Shown here: piece by piece, positions 50,008 through 60,125 of the stretch
How the letters are laid out: the number at the start of each line of letters is the position of its first letter
Numbering within the stretch: position 1 is the stretch's first letter
DNA from: Ischnura elegans
Lineage: Eukaryota; Arthropoda; Insecta; Odonata; Coenagrionidae
Assembly (NCBI RefSeq): GCF_921293095.1
Contig: NC_060246.1
Location: 89,463,030-89,527,029, forward strand
Length of the DNA: 64,000 nucleotides
Direction of reading: 5' to 3'
Notes under the pieces: generated by a model
What the model was told of the DNA's origin: nothing
Databases searched by the model: none
What the model saw: the letters and a program-made list of their open reading frames with translations, nothing else
Position numbers and translations under genes: made by a program

Positions 50008-50530
50008 CAGGGCCGGCCCTAGCAGGTGCGAGGCTAGGGACGAACCTTCAGTGCGGGGCCCTTCACTTAAAATATTAAACTCTATACCCCATCTACAAAC
50101 TGGAGCATTTTGAATCACTACCACTCTCTGGCTAAGTATGTGTTCCCCTCCCAAATTCAGACTTCGTAATTACGCCGTTATGATACCATCACGCAGTTGA
50201 GTTCAAAATAGTATAATGCAAATAAAATTTATAATTTTATTTATTCATAAAATAACGTAAAATAAACATAAAAAGCGCGCTTTTTCAATAGGTACGTATT
50301 TTTATAAGTTAGATTATGAAAGTTAACTAGTTGTAAGCCTGAAGCAATTACTGTAAAATGAAAAAGGATAATATTATTTTTGCCTAGCACGGACTTAACT
50401 ATACAGTAATAGTTGAAATTGCGTTTTCAAAACTATCGTATATTTTAATTTTTTTTCACGAACGCGGGGCCCCCCAAAGCGCGGGGCCCGGGGCGGTCGC
50501 CCCAGTCGCCCCGCCCTCAGGCCGGCCCTG
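50008..50530. mobile_element. hAT-type element, family E
   Basis: Starts CAGGGCCGGCCCTAG and ends CAGGCCGGCCCTG, with a perfect 8-bp duplication CATGTGAA (50000-50007 and 50531-50538). It is 523 bp with GC-rich ends and an AT-rich interior. Confidence 0.88.
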
Positions 50531-51455
50531 CATGTGAAATACGAAGTGTGTGGGCTAGTTTTCTGCGTAGACGAGATGCAAGGAGAGGACACCTCACTGA
50601 ATGCTTTTTTGGGGTTATGGCATGTTGCTGGATTGAAAAAATTGAACTATTTATTTTTATATCTTTTTAAAGCACACATTAGGGATACGAATGTTTGAGC
50701 ATTGTGACGGGCACTAGTAAGTCCAAGATTTTGCTACGAATTCTAAGATTTTACGACGTTCACGAATTAAAAAGGCGAAGAAAAACCAAACTTTTCCCAG
50801 TTTGCATATTTTCCACAAATTTTGAGATTCTAATTGTCAGGACTCAGGACAGTATTAGGGAAGTAGCTACAGTGTGAGATGCTGCCGCAATTGCGTGGTA
50901 GATCTAGATTCCGTGTTTTCTAACCGCGATTCCTATCAGCCGAAGTATGGGATCAAAAGAATACCTTGAAGCTGAGCATAAACATTATACCTAACAATGT
51001 GGATTCTGGTGAAATAATGGCCCACATGAAATAGATTACTAGCCCGACAGTGGAAAAAGTGCTGGTTCAAGATATTTATAAAATTTTAAGAAATGCTGCT
51101 CTAGACCACTGGTTAATGTCGTATCTGCTAGCTTTTCGGGTTTGCAAAGAAAACGGTTTCAAGGAATAAAAGCGAAATGGGAAAAATATTTAAAATGAGG
51201 ATAGCATAACACCCGCGTTAGACGCTAAGTTGAATATGGAGTCGTAGCGACTCTATCCCCCTCCCTCCTCTAATTGTCGGACTGTTGACGCCGGAAAACC
51301 GTCAGGAATTTCTGACGCTCCCTGTACTTGCCGAAGTGGTAGCGCTGAAATACGAACGATACTACCACCACTTCGATGCATATATGTAGTCCCGTTTTGT
51401 ATCAGACTCACTTCTTACGTGAAGATTCTGGCGAAGCTGTCGTCATCAGGCATTA

Positions 51456-51669
51456 AGGCCACTATACACAGTGAATGATCATGCTGAATGATCACGTGAT
51501 CATTCACAGCATCATGTGAGCAAAATACAACATGTCCTTACTTTCACAGAATGATCATACGCATGACGGTTCATTCGCGAATTTGTTCGTTGTAAACGGC
51601 GAATGATTTCATTCGCATGATCATTCAGCATGATCATCAGCATGATCATTCGCACCCATATAGCGGCCT
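51456..51669. mobile_element. Palindromic MITE with TTA flanks, PIF/Harbinger-like
   Basis: Inverted repeats starting AGGCCACTATA and AGGCCGCTATA run inward through many ATGATCATGCTGA words. TTA lies on both sides (51453-51455 and 51670-51672). The 3-bp TTA target fits PIF/Harbinger, but the short sequence could also be read as an extended TTAA site. Confidence 0.6.
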
Positions 51670-51679
51670 TTAAACAATA

Positions 51680-53973
51680 CGATAGAAATCCAGAAATCTT
51701 GGTAGCAATTATTTATTACATTATTTAATTGTATCAATGTAAGACTGAATAATACCGCGCACTTAAGAAAATTCAGTATCCCCTCTCCCAGGTTAACCTC
51801 GGTCTAAACATGATCTTAACGGAAGATTTACCGAAACAGAAAGATGACCTCATCTCTCTCCAATGGGTAGTTTGTCCCTGAAAATATCTCCGACGCACAT
51901 TCTGAATACGGTGAAAATTTTGTAATGAAAGCAGACGAGAATTTATAAATTTGAGAATGTATAAATAAACCTTTACCTATTTTCTATCTTTACGAGGTAC
52001 GAGAAAGAATTAGTCTGTAAGTTGACTTGGTCTGTTTATTTGACCATCTTCGTTGAAGAGTTATTTAGAAGTTGGCCAAGGCAGCAGAGTCTGAGATGCA
52101 AAAAGATAGCAGTTTTCTCGGAAGATTTGGATGGTATCTCCTTTTCTAATTGCTTTCAGATATTTCTTCCCTTTCCTTGGGAAGATTATAAAATACTTGC
52201 CGCGTTATTTCTATAGTGAGCTTGGTTCGAATTTAATGCACAGTTCTCAAGAGCGGGCCCTCGAATGGCGAAGTGAACTTCCGCCCCCTCAACTCCGATA
52301 TGTTGGCTCCGACGCGCACAATGAAGTTCGGGGAAAATTTCGTGCTGAAAACCTACTAGCTCCATTGTATTTTATAACTTTATTTCTTTCAGTGTTATTG
52401 CAAACTTTTGCAAAACTAATTCACTATTCTCATAAGAAAATCCTTGAAAAATACGGGGAGATAATTTTGGCACTGGAAATAATTAATCTATCATGTAAAC
52501 TCAACTACATTTAATTGGTACCATCGTTTTTCTCAAAATAACTGGCAACATAAGCAATTTTATATTAATTTAATGTAGCTCTGTATGAAATTTTTGTAGA
52601 TACACAGTAGTATAATATGATTTTATTCTCAAGTAACAGTATTTAATGGGTCGTGAAGAGCAGTGTTGATTTGGTTTAGGTGCCCATTATAAATCATGAT
52701 AACTGTGGTACAAGTTATGAATGAACGTCTCTTATGGGGACCTTTTGCTTGACTGGTCTTTTTTGGTGATGAATATCCTGCTTACTACTCATGCTATCTT
52801 ATCGGAATTTTCAGACTATTAAAGTAGCATTTACCTGTATCTCAAATTTAAAAACTTTACATCAACATTGACTCAAGAAACAGATATCGACAATAGTCTT
52901 CTCAATAAACTCTGAAATTTTTAAGAACATAGCACGTCACCAAAAATGACTAAGTTTGACTAGTCTAGAGGTAGGTGTAGATACTCTTAAAGGAAGCTAT
53001 TGTTGTAAGGTGTGTGGAAGTTTACTCTAAGTCAGTGAAGAAGGAGAAGTTACCACGTGTGCACATGTTTTTATTACAATGTTTTACTTATTAGGTGATT
53101 GTTTGTATATTGCCTCCTGTATTCATAGTATCTTCTATTTTTTACTGGACAAAACCTACAAAAAAGCCTGAAAAAAATGTTTTACTTTTTTAATTTTATA
53201 CAGCATCAATGGCAAACATTATGTTTCTTTTTAGAAGATTTTTCATAGCTGAGGTTGAAAACTAAACTAATATTGGCATTATAAAATGTGAATGTACGGT
53301 ACTTGGTAGATGGACGGAAGTTGGATGCATTAGAAGTCCCCAATTGCATGTAATTACGTTTGAGATTTGCTAAATATTTTTAATTGTCTGTGTATTTCTA
53401 CATGAAATAATCTTGAATACGCGTACATATATGAACTCAAAATTGTGTTTGAGAAAGATTTTTGACTTTATTAAACAACATGATATAAAATGATAGTCAT
53501 TCCAAATCAAGAAAATTCACTGGAAGAGATGTAGAAAAGAGACAAAAAATAATGGACTTAAAAATGTTTTCCCTCTTTTCAGGTTCGCTTACCTATTTAT
53601 GGCCATATACAATTCGCAGTGCCTGTAAGTTTTGGCGTACTCATTTTTAGTGATAAGGAACTAGCTGATTGAGTATTACTAACTTACTCATCATCTTGAT
53701 TCCTTGGATATTTGTTAAAAGTTGGCCTGTAATTTAAATTTTTTAATCGATGAGCTGTTAATGATTACACAGCTGATTTATCTGCTCATAAATGGTATTC
53801 TTAAGGTCATTACAAGTGGACCCAGTATTTGTCACCATTTCTCCAAGCTTATAGTTGAACATTTTTTGAAAATGTGTCTCAGTAGACCAGTGAGTATTGG
53901 AAAGTTGGATGACATTCTGAACCTAAATTAATTTGATATTCATCATATCTATAATTTGGTTTTGTATTTTTGG
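51680..53973. other. Downstream flank of the channel gene
   Basis: AT-rich, no supported gene. It should contain the 3' untranslated region and poly(A) site of the channel transcript next to 53973. Confidence 0.35.
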
Positions 53974-54204
53974 CTAAGCTAACATATAGTATGACCAGTA
54001 AAATACATTAAAGGTTAGAAAAGCCAGTGGGAAGCAAAACCGTGACCATTCATCAATTTTTCGTGCCAATATTTTTGTGTAAATTGGCATTTCTCGATAC
54101 TGTGGGAACTGTGGGAGTCTTGTATCATAGCACGGCACTGCGCTGACAACTCCTACTACACCTGATGTGCCTATAGAGGCTGGATCAGAGCCAACTCGTC
54201 TCAA
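53974..54204 (-). CDS. Channel exon: end of loop, TM4, stop
   Basis: Acceptor TCATTATAG. Opens LRRVGSDPASIG and ends ARKIDEWSRFCFPLAFLTFN, then VFYWSYYMLA and TAG. It lies 3 kb from the TM3 exon; its identity is secured by the ID-WSR-FP-FN-YW TM4 pattern. Confidence 0.88.
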   Translation of the reverse strand: MRRVGSDPASIGTSGVVGVVSAVPCYDTRLPQFPQYREMPIYTKILARKIDEWSRFCFPLAFLTFNVFYWSYYMLA

Positions 54205-57200
54205 CTATAATGAAAAAGAAGCAAGAAATTGATCAGTAAGTTCATCCGATTCAGGCGTGATACAGTGGAAGTTCGACATATTGAAATGAAAGACAGTTGT
54301 GCTTTTCCACAATTATTAAATGCGGACGACGTGTTTCGGCTTACAGAGCTATCATCTGGTACAAGACCGACTGCAAAAATGCGACCATATTTCATTTAAA
54401 TACGATATTAAAATAAGTATGGTGTAATGGGAATGGTTTCCTTATTGCGGTACTATTTCAAGTGATGCTTCAGAATGCCGTGTGAAACATGTTTTACTTA
54501 TATCCCAGAGAAAATTGCCAGCATTTGTACTAAGTGCAACTATCTTGCATTTAAATGCGATCAATAAGCATGGTGTTCTGGGAACGACTTCTTGCCTGCA
54601 GGGTTATTTTAATTACTATTTCAGAATGCCGTTCGAAACAGGTTTTACTTATATCCCAGAGAAAAATTGCCATTTTTTGAAATAGTCTCTACTTTATTTA
54701 TGAATTCCCCCGCACACAGTGGTATCTGATAAATATCCGAAACATTTTCTTTGGGGATATTTTGCTCTACCCTTGGATATTGTACGCATTTATATATTGT
54801 TGAACAAAATGGGGCATCAGAAGTCTATACGAAAATCCGTTAAATGACTGTACTTATGTTGGGATTGGGCAAAATTGAATGGCTTTGATATATCATCCTA
54901 AATATAACATTAATTGAAACGTAAAGACTACCAAATCATTGGATAGCAACCCTGTCATGCATGTAAATGGAGAATTATTGAAGTAAACAAAAAATTAATA
55001 AATAGAGTTTTTGGCTGGAGAATGTGGACTTTGGTTGTAATTTTTCTGTAAAGAAGCCGGATACCATACCACAAAGCTTCTAGTATAATGCATGCAAAAC
55101 ATCTACACGGGCGTATCCAAAATATATAAGAGTGAAGGCTTTCTCAGGGCTTGAATGAGAAGACCATCCCTCCAGGTTTTCTCATGCGTTGCTATTATTT
55201 TAGCTATTGCAATAATGCAGGAGGAAATCTGAAAGATTAGATTAAGCATTTACTTTTGGTCACCTCCATTCTCATAATTGGATACGGTTATCTACAAGAA
55301 ATGCTCATCTTACAAGGATCACATAATGTTATCCATTTTGGTCCATTTAGGGTTACTAGTTGAAAAATACTTATTCATATTTTTTATAATGACTCTTTTG
55401 AAATATCTTTGCGACTGGCCCAAACTCGAACTGGTGCAAGCTCGGAATGTTTCGAGCGGCGTCGCTGTAGGAGGTTGGACCTGCGACGATAGGGTGGTTT
55501 CCTATTATTTTATATTGCCTGAATTGAAAAATTATTACTCCTGAAGTACGTATTTCACGCTTTTAGATTTTAAATGACTTTGAATGATTTTATATTTTTT
55601 GCGATTTAATGAAAAGTGAAAATTTTCATACGCGCGAAAACGCGGCGGATAAGTATGAATGCTGGGAAAAGCCCTCTGGTTTCCGCTACCATCGTGTGAG
55701 GTGACCTAGGGGCGAGGATGTGTGCGCCGCTGCAATGTAGGCTGCTAGCAGGTAGCAGAGTACCCTGCTAGCAGGTAGCGCTTGGCTTATTGTTAAATAA
55801 GGATTATTAGTACCTTATCAAACGAAGGAAACTTTCCGACCATAGGTAGCTCTAGGCCTCATGCATGCATTGGTAATCTCAAACGATGTAAAACTGCTAT
55901 CTACTCGTATAGAAACTAGGTCCCTCTGACGTCACGTGGAGTGGCATCGCATGGGTGCCAATCTGGCCGTTTTCAAATGCGGTTAAAATTGACCTTTTCC
56001 ATTCGTCTAAACTGGGATTTCGAAAACCAAATAATTTGTATATTATGAATACACTAATGTTGGGTATCGAATCGCAATCAATGCCTTTCGTTTTCTTTGA
56101 TGAAGGAAACTACCCTATGGGGATGGGGAGAGAGAGACAGGCGGGCGTTGCCACGTTTTCTCAAAAGACTTAATCAGTGTATCGAAACGAAAGACTGTGT
56201 CAATAGGCCGGCGATTATTTTTTCAAAATGATTTGATTGAAAAAATCGACGTCTCAAAATGTGCGGAATGGTGAGAAAATAATTATTAATAAGTTTCAGG
56301 TTCGTGCGACGTCGGATAGCCGTGCCTGAGGCGCCTGAAGGCGCTCATAGGGCCTTAATGCAGTTATTTTGAATGTTGAGTTTTTTCGACCCAGATAAAA
56401 CTTTTTCTTACGTAAACATGACATTTTAGAGTCCTATGGGATCCAGAATCTCTCACGATCCTCTCTGCCAAGGGGAAGAAGGGTAGATCCACGAGAGTGA
56501 GGAAGTTTGCGCGAATCAAGAAACGCGCGGCGCTCCTGGCGGCAGGGAGGAGAGGGGCGTGCGGCGGGAACCTTTGAGGTAGCCTTTCGGCATGAAGGTA
56601 TCGGGATACGACTAAACGGTTGAAATATTTGCTCTAAAATGTCATGCTTGCGTAAGAAAACGTTTCTTCTGGCTCGAAAAACTCAGCATTCGATATAGCA
56701 GCGTAAAGGAACGGCTGTCCGACGTCACACGAACCTGAAACTTTTTAATATTTTTTTCTTACCATTTCGCACATTTTGAAACAACGAATTTTTCAATCGG
56801 ATCATTTTGAAAAAATAAGTGCCGGCCTAACGTGTCAGAAACCCTCTTTCCACTTGGCAACACAGCTCACTTACGAAGCGTACGCCACGGAGGTCTGAAA
56901 GCGACTGAATTTCCCGGAGGCTAGACTCCGCCTATCGCATTTTAGTCGCTTATCAGGCAGTCACATGTCCTCCGACCTCACCTCTCTAAAAACTTGGACT
57001 TGCTTATCAGTCGCAAGGATATTTGAAATTTGTTTTCTAGCTCCTTTTAAAGATTAGCTCTTACTACTTTTAATTAAATCAAAAAATCTAATTATTTTTT
57101 GTTTTGCTCAAGAAAACAGCACTTAGAATGGAGCATTGGAATATAAATTTGGTTATGACATGAAATTACCATTTTGTGGGTTAGCTAAGTTACCAGAGGT

Positions 57201-60125
57201 ATTGCTGAAGCTCCACTCTCTGATGCCTTGTCCTGAGAGTAAGAAGTTGGTGGTCCATCAGGATAAGGTACCTTAGAAGGGGGACCGGAACCTCCGTTGA
57301 TCGGGGCCGGTGCCACTAGTCCCCCGACACCTGTAGCTGCTGCAGTGGTTGCTGCAGATGCTGCTTTGAAGTTGATATCTGGCTGCTTACGCCACATATA
57401 GTTGACGATTGTAAATTCCAGGAGGGCACAAAATACAAAAGCTGTTGAATGAAAGGAAAGTGATCATATAGTTAGCAGTGGGATAATATCATCGAAAATT
57501 TTCATTTCCACCCAGAAAAAATGCCATTATGTGTATCTGATTGAGGAGAAAAAAAACCTTCTAATGTGCCCATAGGTCTGCCCTAGTTTCAAATGCGGGT
57601 CTCAGGGGACGGGTTATCATCCCCGTTTTAGGCAACCCTCATTATAGGCAAACCCTTGAAATGGGCAACCCACATCATTTTACAAGTCCTTTATATCGTA
57701 TTCGCATAGTGTGGTATGGTATGGTAAATTTTTTTCATCAAAGGATTTCCTACTTGAGCTGTCTTTTTATAGCAGAATACCTAGAATACAGTGGAAACGA
57801 GACTCCAGGAAGGGCTCGTAAGGTTACACTCCAGGGGCAGGGACTGTAAGCGTGATCTTTTCTCCTCTGCACCCAGAAGGGGAAGGACGGGAAGGAACAA
57901 GGAAGGAGGCGCCGCCGCAATAGGAGCCCGACGACGCCTCCTGGGAGGGGAGAGGGAAGGAAGGGAAGGGACGAGGAATCCCGCACCGCAACAAAGGCGG
58001 GCGGGTCCTACTATTAGTGAAACCAAGCATAAGCAATTAATGTGCCAGCGATTTTAGTGCATTTTCCTATGAGGAAGAAAAATCCATCGATCAAATCGCT
58101 AGATTACCTAGAATACAGTGGGAATTAGTTCTTTATTTATTTAATCCTCGGCGGAAGGGTGACATGCTAGTAACTTTATTCATTTCGGGGAAGGCCCGGG
58201 CCCCCCTTATACACGCCCCTACCCTTGGCTTTTTTCGCAGGGAGCTTTTATTAGAACGAAGAAATTAAGCAAGGAGTTAAGGTAATAATTATATCAGTCA
58301 CTGAAGTGACTACTTACTTAATTATTTGCAAGAGCGATAGCATTTCTGTATAATCTTCATTAAAGTATGGTTTTCATTTTTATCAAGCTTGCTACCTTTA
58401 GATTTTTCACTTTGTTGTTCGTTGTGACTCGTGACATTGGATACACTTACCGGCGCATGTTCCCATCCAAACATCGATTGCTTTCACATAGCTCACTTGA
58501 GGTAGTCCACTCTGGATTCCTGTTGGGAGAGTAGTCTTTTTAATATGATGAAGGGAGACGAAAACATAAAATTGAGACCACATAAAAAGCTGCCACATCA
58601 ATCACATATAGCATGCCTTGAAAACTAATGGCATGGATTTTGTAATGAACGAATGTAAAGTGCAGAATGATAGGCGAATGATCGTAATGTTAGCAAATGA
58701 TTTGAAAATATTTACGACTGGATTAATAATGAACCAGTTCTTTCATGAAGAGATGATGAAGAGGCTTAAGAATTTAAGAAATGAGATGCCTGATTAGGAA
58801 ATTATTTTTTCATTGCCTCGTGGAAGTGTTGATATGCTTGTGATTTTCAGGCGAAAAATTATTTTGCGACGTTTGTAGCGTCGTTTAGGCTGCTTGGTAA
58901 ATTTTTGTCTTTCATATTTGGCACTGCATGATTTGAGACTTGTGCGTTTCGGTCATTTTTGTATAGTGCATTAAGTCTTTCGTGTGGCCTACCATTCCTA
59001 TCTGCTTGCTGCGAATTAAGCCATTGAGATACAGGAGGAGGAACTAGACCTGAAGATTGGGAAGAGACAGCCAGTAGGGTCGTGACCCCTAGAGTTGTGC
59101 GTCCAGGCACTGAGTCCACGTCCATCCAGAAGGAAACCCATGAAATGACCACGATGAGAATTGTGGGGAGGTAACTCTGGACGAGGTGGAATCCGACTGA
59201 CCTGCTCAGGTAGAACTCTGCTACCAAACAGCTGTAGTTTCCTGCAAGAGAGGATGTCATTTTATTACGTTTTAAAAACTCGCTTTCTGTTTGTCATCTA
59301 GTCCGGATCAAATTTTGCAACTCAATTTTAACCCACTTTCCAATTACATATCAAGCTGAAATTCTCAGGATGACTCACTACTAGATGGCAATACAATATT
59401 CTAACACATTTATGTAATGATTTTAATTATTCCCTGATTTTTAATCATAATTGAAAATTAGATATGAGGATTTGTTAAAAAAATTGCCTCCAAAATCCGA
59501 TGGCGGCGCTGCGATCACGTAAAGGAAGGAGAATTATAGCAACAAATTTTTTTACATCAAACTTTATTTTGTAATGGATTGAGCAAAAACTTATTCATAT
59601 CATTTTTAGTTCGCGTTAAAATTTTTTTATAAAAGTTTATTTTTAATTTTTCACCAAAAGTGGAGTCTTTTCGTAAGGCAGTAGAGTGGCACTCTCTTGA
59701 TCATAAAATGGAGCCGATCCCGTAATCTCTAGATCCAACAATAAATATTTTTATTAAACATTGCTCAAATATTTTTTCAGTTTACCTGGATGAGGAATAA
59801 AGCCATCTGTCCTTTGCTAGGCAATCGTTAGATTGCCCTAGTCGTTCAGTTAGCATGGTGTTCTACATTTGGTTGGAATACATCAAACTTTTGGCTTCAT
59901 GATAAATCAAGGCTATCAAAATATTGTCGTTCCTCTCGAAACAAAAGATGAAAGATAAAAACCTTATTTTTAACCCGAATAATTATTTACCAATCTGAAA
60001 TGATTCTTCGCAGTCTGAAGCCACTATATCCACTATTTCAAACTGTGGCATTCTCAATCCTTTGCCCATTAGCACTGGATTTGTGAGCTTCCATTCCAGT
60101 CTCAGCTCCTCCGTTGTCTTGGAGA
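53974..60125 (-). CDS. Cys-loop ligand-gated ion channel subunit (glycine-receptor/CG12344-like), 3' five exons
   Basis: Exons 59991-60125, 59050-59241, 58451-58519, 57194-57441 and 53974-54204 join in phase to about 290 residues of a pentameric neurotransmitter-gated channel in the plasma membrane. The order is: end of the ligand-binding domain with the GlyR-type second cysteine pair (SDCEESFQIGNYSC), TM1 (LVQSYLPTILIVVISWVSFW), TM2 (PGRTTLGVTTLLAVSSQSSG), TM3 (GTCAAFVFCALLEFTIVNYM), an Ala/Gly/Pro-rich cytoplasmic loop, and TM4 (WSRFCFPLAFLTFNVFYW) before a TAG. TM2 resembles anion channels, but the usual PAR before it is PGR. The 5' exons (signal peptide, first Cys-loop) are not in the window. 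The ligand cannot be told from sequence. Confidence 0.9.
54265..54385 (-). mobile_element. Penelope-like fragment with hammerhead-like core
   Basis: On the minus strand, AGATGATAGCTCTGTAAGCC is followed by GAAACACGTC (54327-54360). This is the layout of a Penelope hammerhead ribozyme (CUGAUGA, short stem II, GAAA, near-palindromic stem III, GUC) with a few substitutions. It lies about 60 bp upstream of the TM4 exon acceptor. Confidence 0.5.
54392..54690. repeat. Diverged tandem duplication, about 151-bp unit
   Basis: Two units (54392-54545 and 54546-54690) share CAGAATGCCG, TTTTACTTATATCCCAGAG and ATTTAAAT-CGAT blocks. It adjoins the Penelope-like fragment and may be part of it. Confidence 0.6.
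55492..56115 (-). mobile_element. MITE family G copy 2
   Basis: Terminal repeat GGGTGGTTTCC / GGAAACTACCC with TA on both sides. It aligns in reverse with 41056-41704. It lies in the channel gene's last intron. The small open frame at 55955 is inside it and is not a gene. Confidence 0.82.
56204..56829. mobile_element. Long-TIR foldback element, Mutator-like
   Basis: The two arms of about 240 bp each are inverted copies: TAGGCCGGC at the tips, then TTTTTTCAAAATGAT, TCAAAATGTGCG, GTTTCAGGTTCGTG and ACATTTTAGAG in the same order. Flanks share GTGTCA, a possible worn 8-9-bp duplication. Very long arms and this duplication length suggest Mutator-like elements. The left arm carries an extra block of about 30 bp. 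Confidence 0.7.
57194..57441 (-). CDS. Channel exon: TM3 and cytoplasmic loop
   Basis: Encodes FVFCALLEFTIVNYMWRKQP and a low-complexity loop with AATTAAATGVGG. The frame reaches a stop eight bases past 57194, but the donor GTAACT at CTG|GTAACT keeps phase 0 with the TM4 exon, so that stop is intronic. Confidence 0.85.
57778..58124. repeat. GC/purine-rich insert between 17-bp direct repeats
   Basis: TACCTAGAATACAGTGG occurs at 57778-57794 and 58105-58121. The 310 bp between are unusually G-rich (AGGAGGCGCCGCCGC and similar). It could be a retroposed insert with its target duplication. No open frame is convincing. Confidence 0.45.
58451..58519 (-). CDS. Channel exon: TM2-TM3 linker
   Basis: Encodes IQSGLPQVSYVKAIDVWMGT and CA. 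VSYVKAIDVW is highly conserved in this superfamily. Acceptor CCAACAG, donor GTAAGT. Confidence 0.92.
59050..59241 (-). CDS. Channel exon: TM1 and TM2
   Basis: Opens NYSCLVAEFYLSRSVGFHLV and closes LLAVSSQSS. Acceptor CTTGCAG, donor GTCTAG, which is a weak donor. The open frame continues past the donor, but the family sequence resumes only in the next exon. Confidence 0.9.
59991..60125 (-). CDS. Channel exon: end of ligand-binding domain
   Basis: Opens SKTTEELRLEWKLTNPV and closes SDCEESFQI. Acceptor TTTTCCAG, donor GTAAAT. Begins with two bases of a split codon, so at least one more exon lies upstream. Confidence 0.85.
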
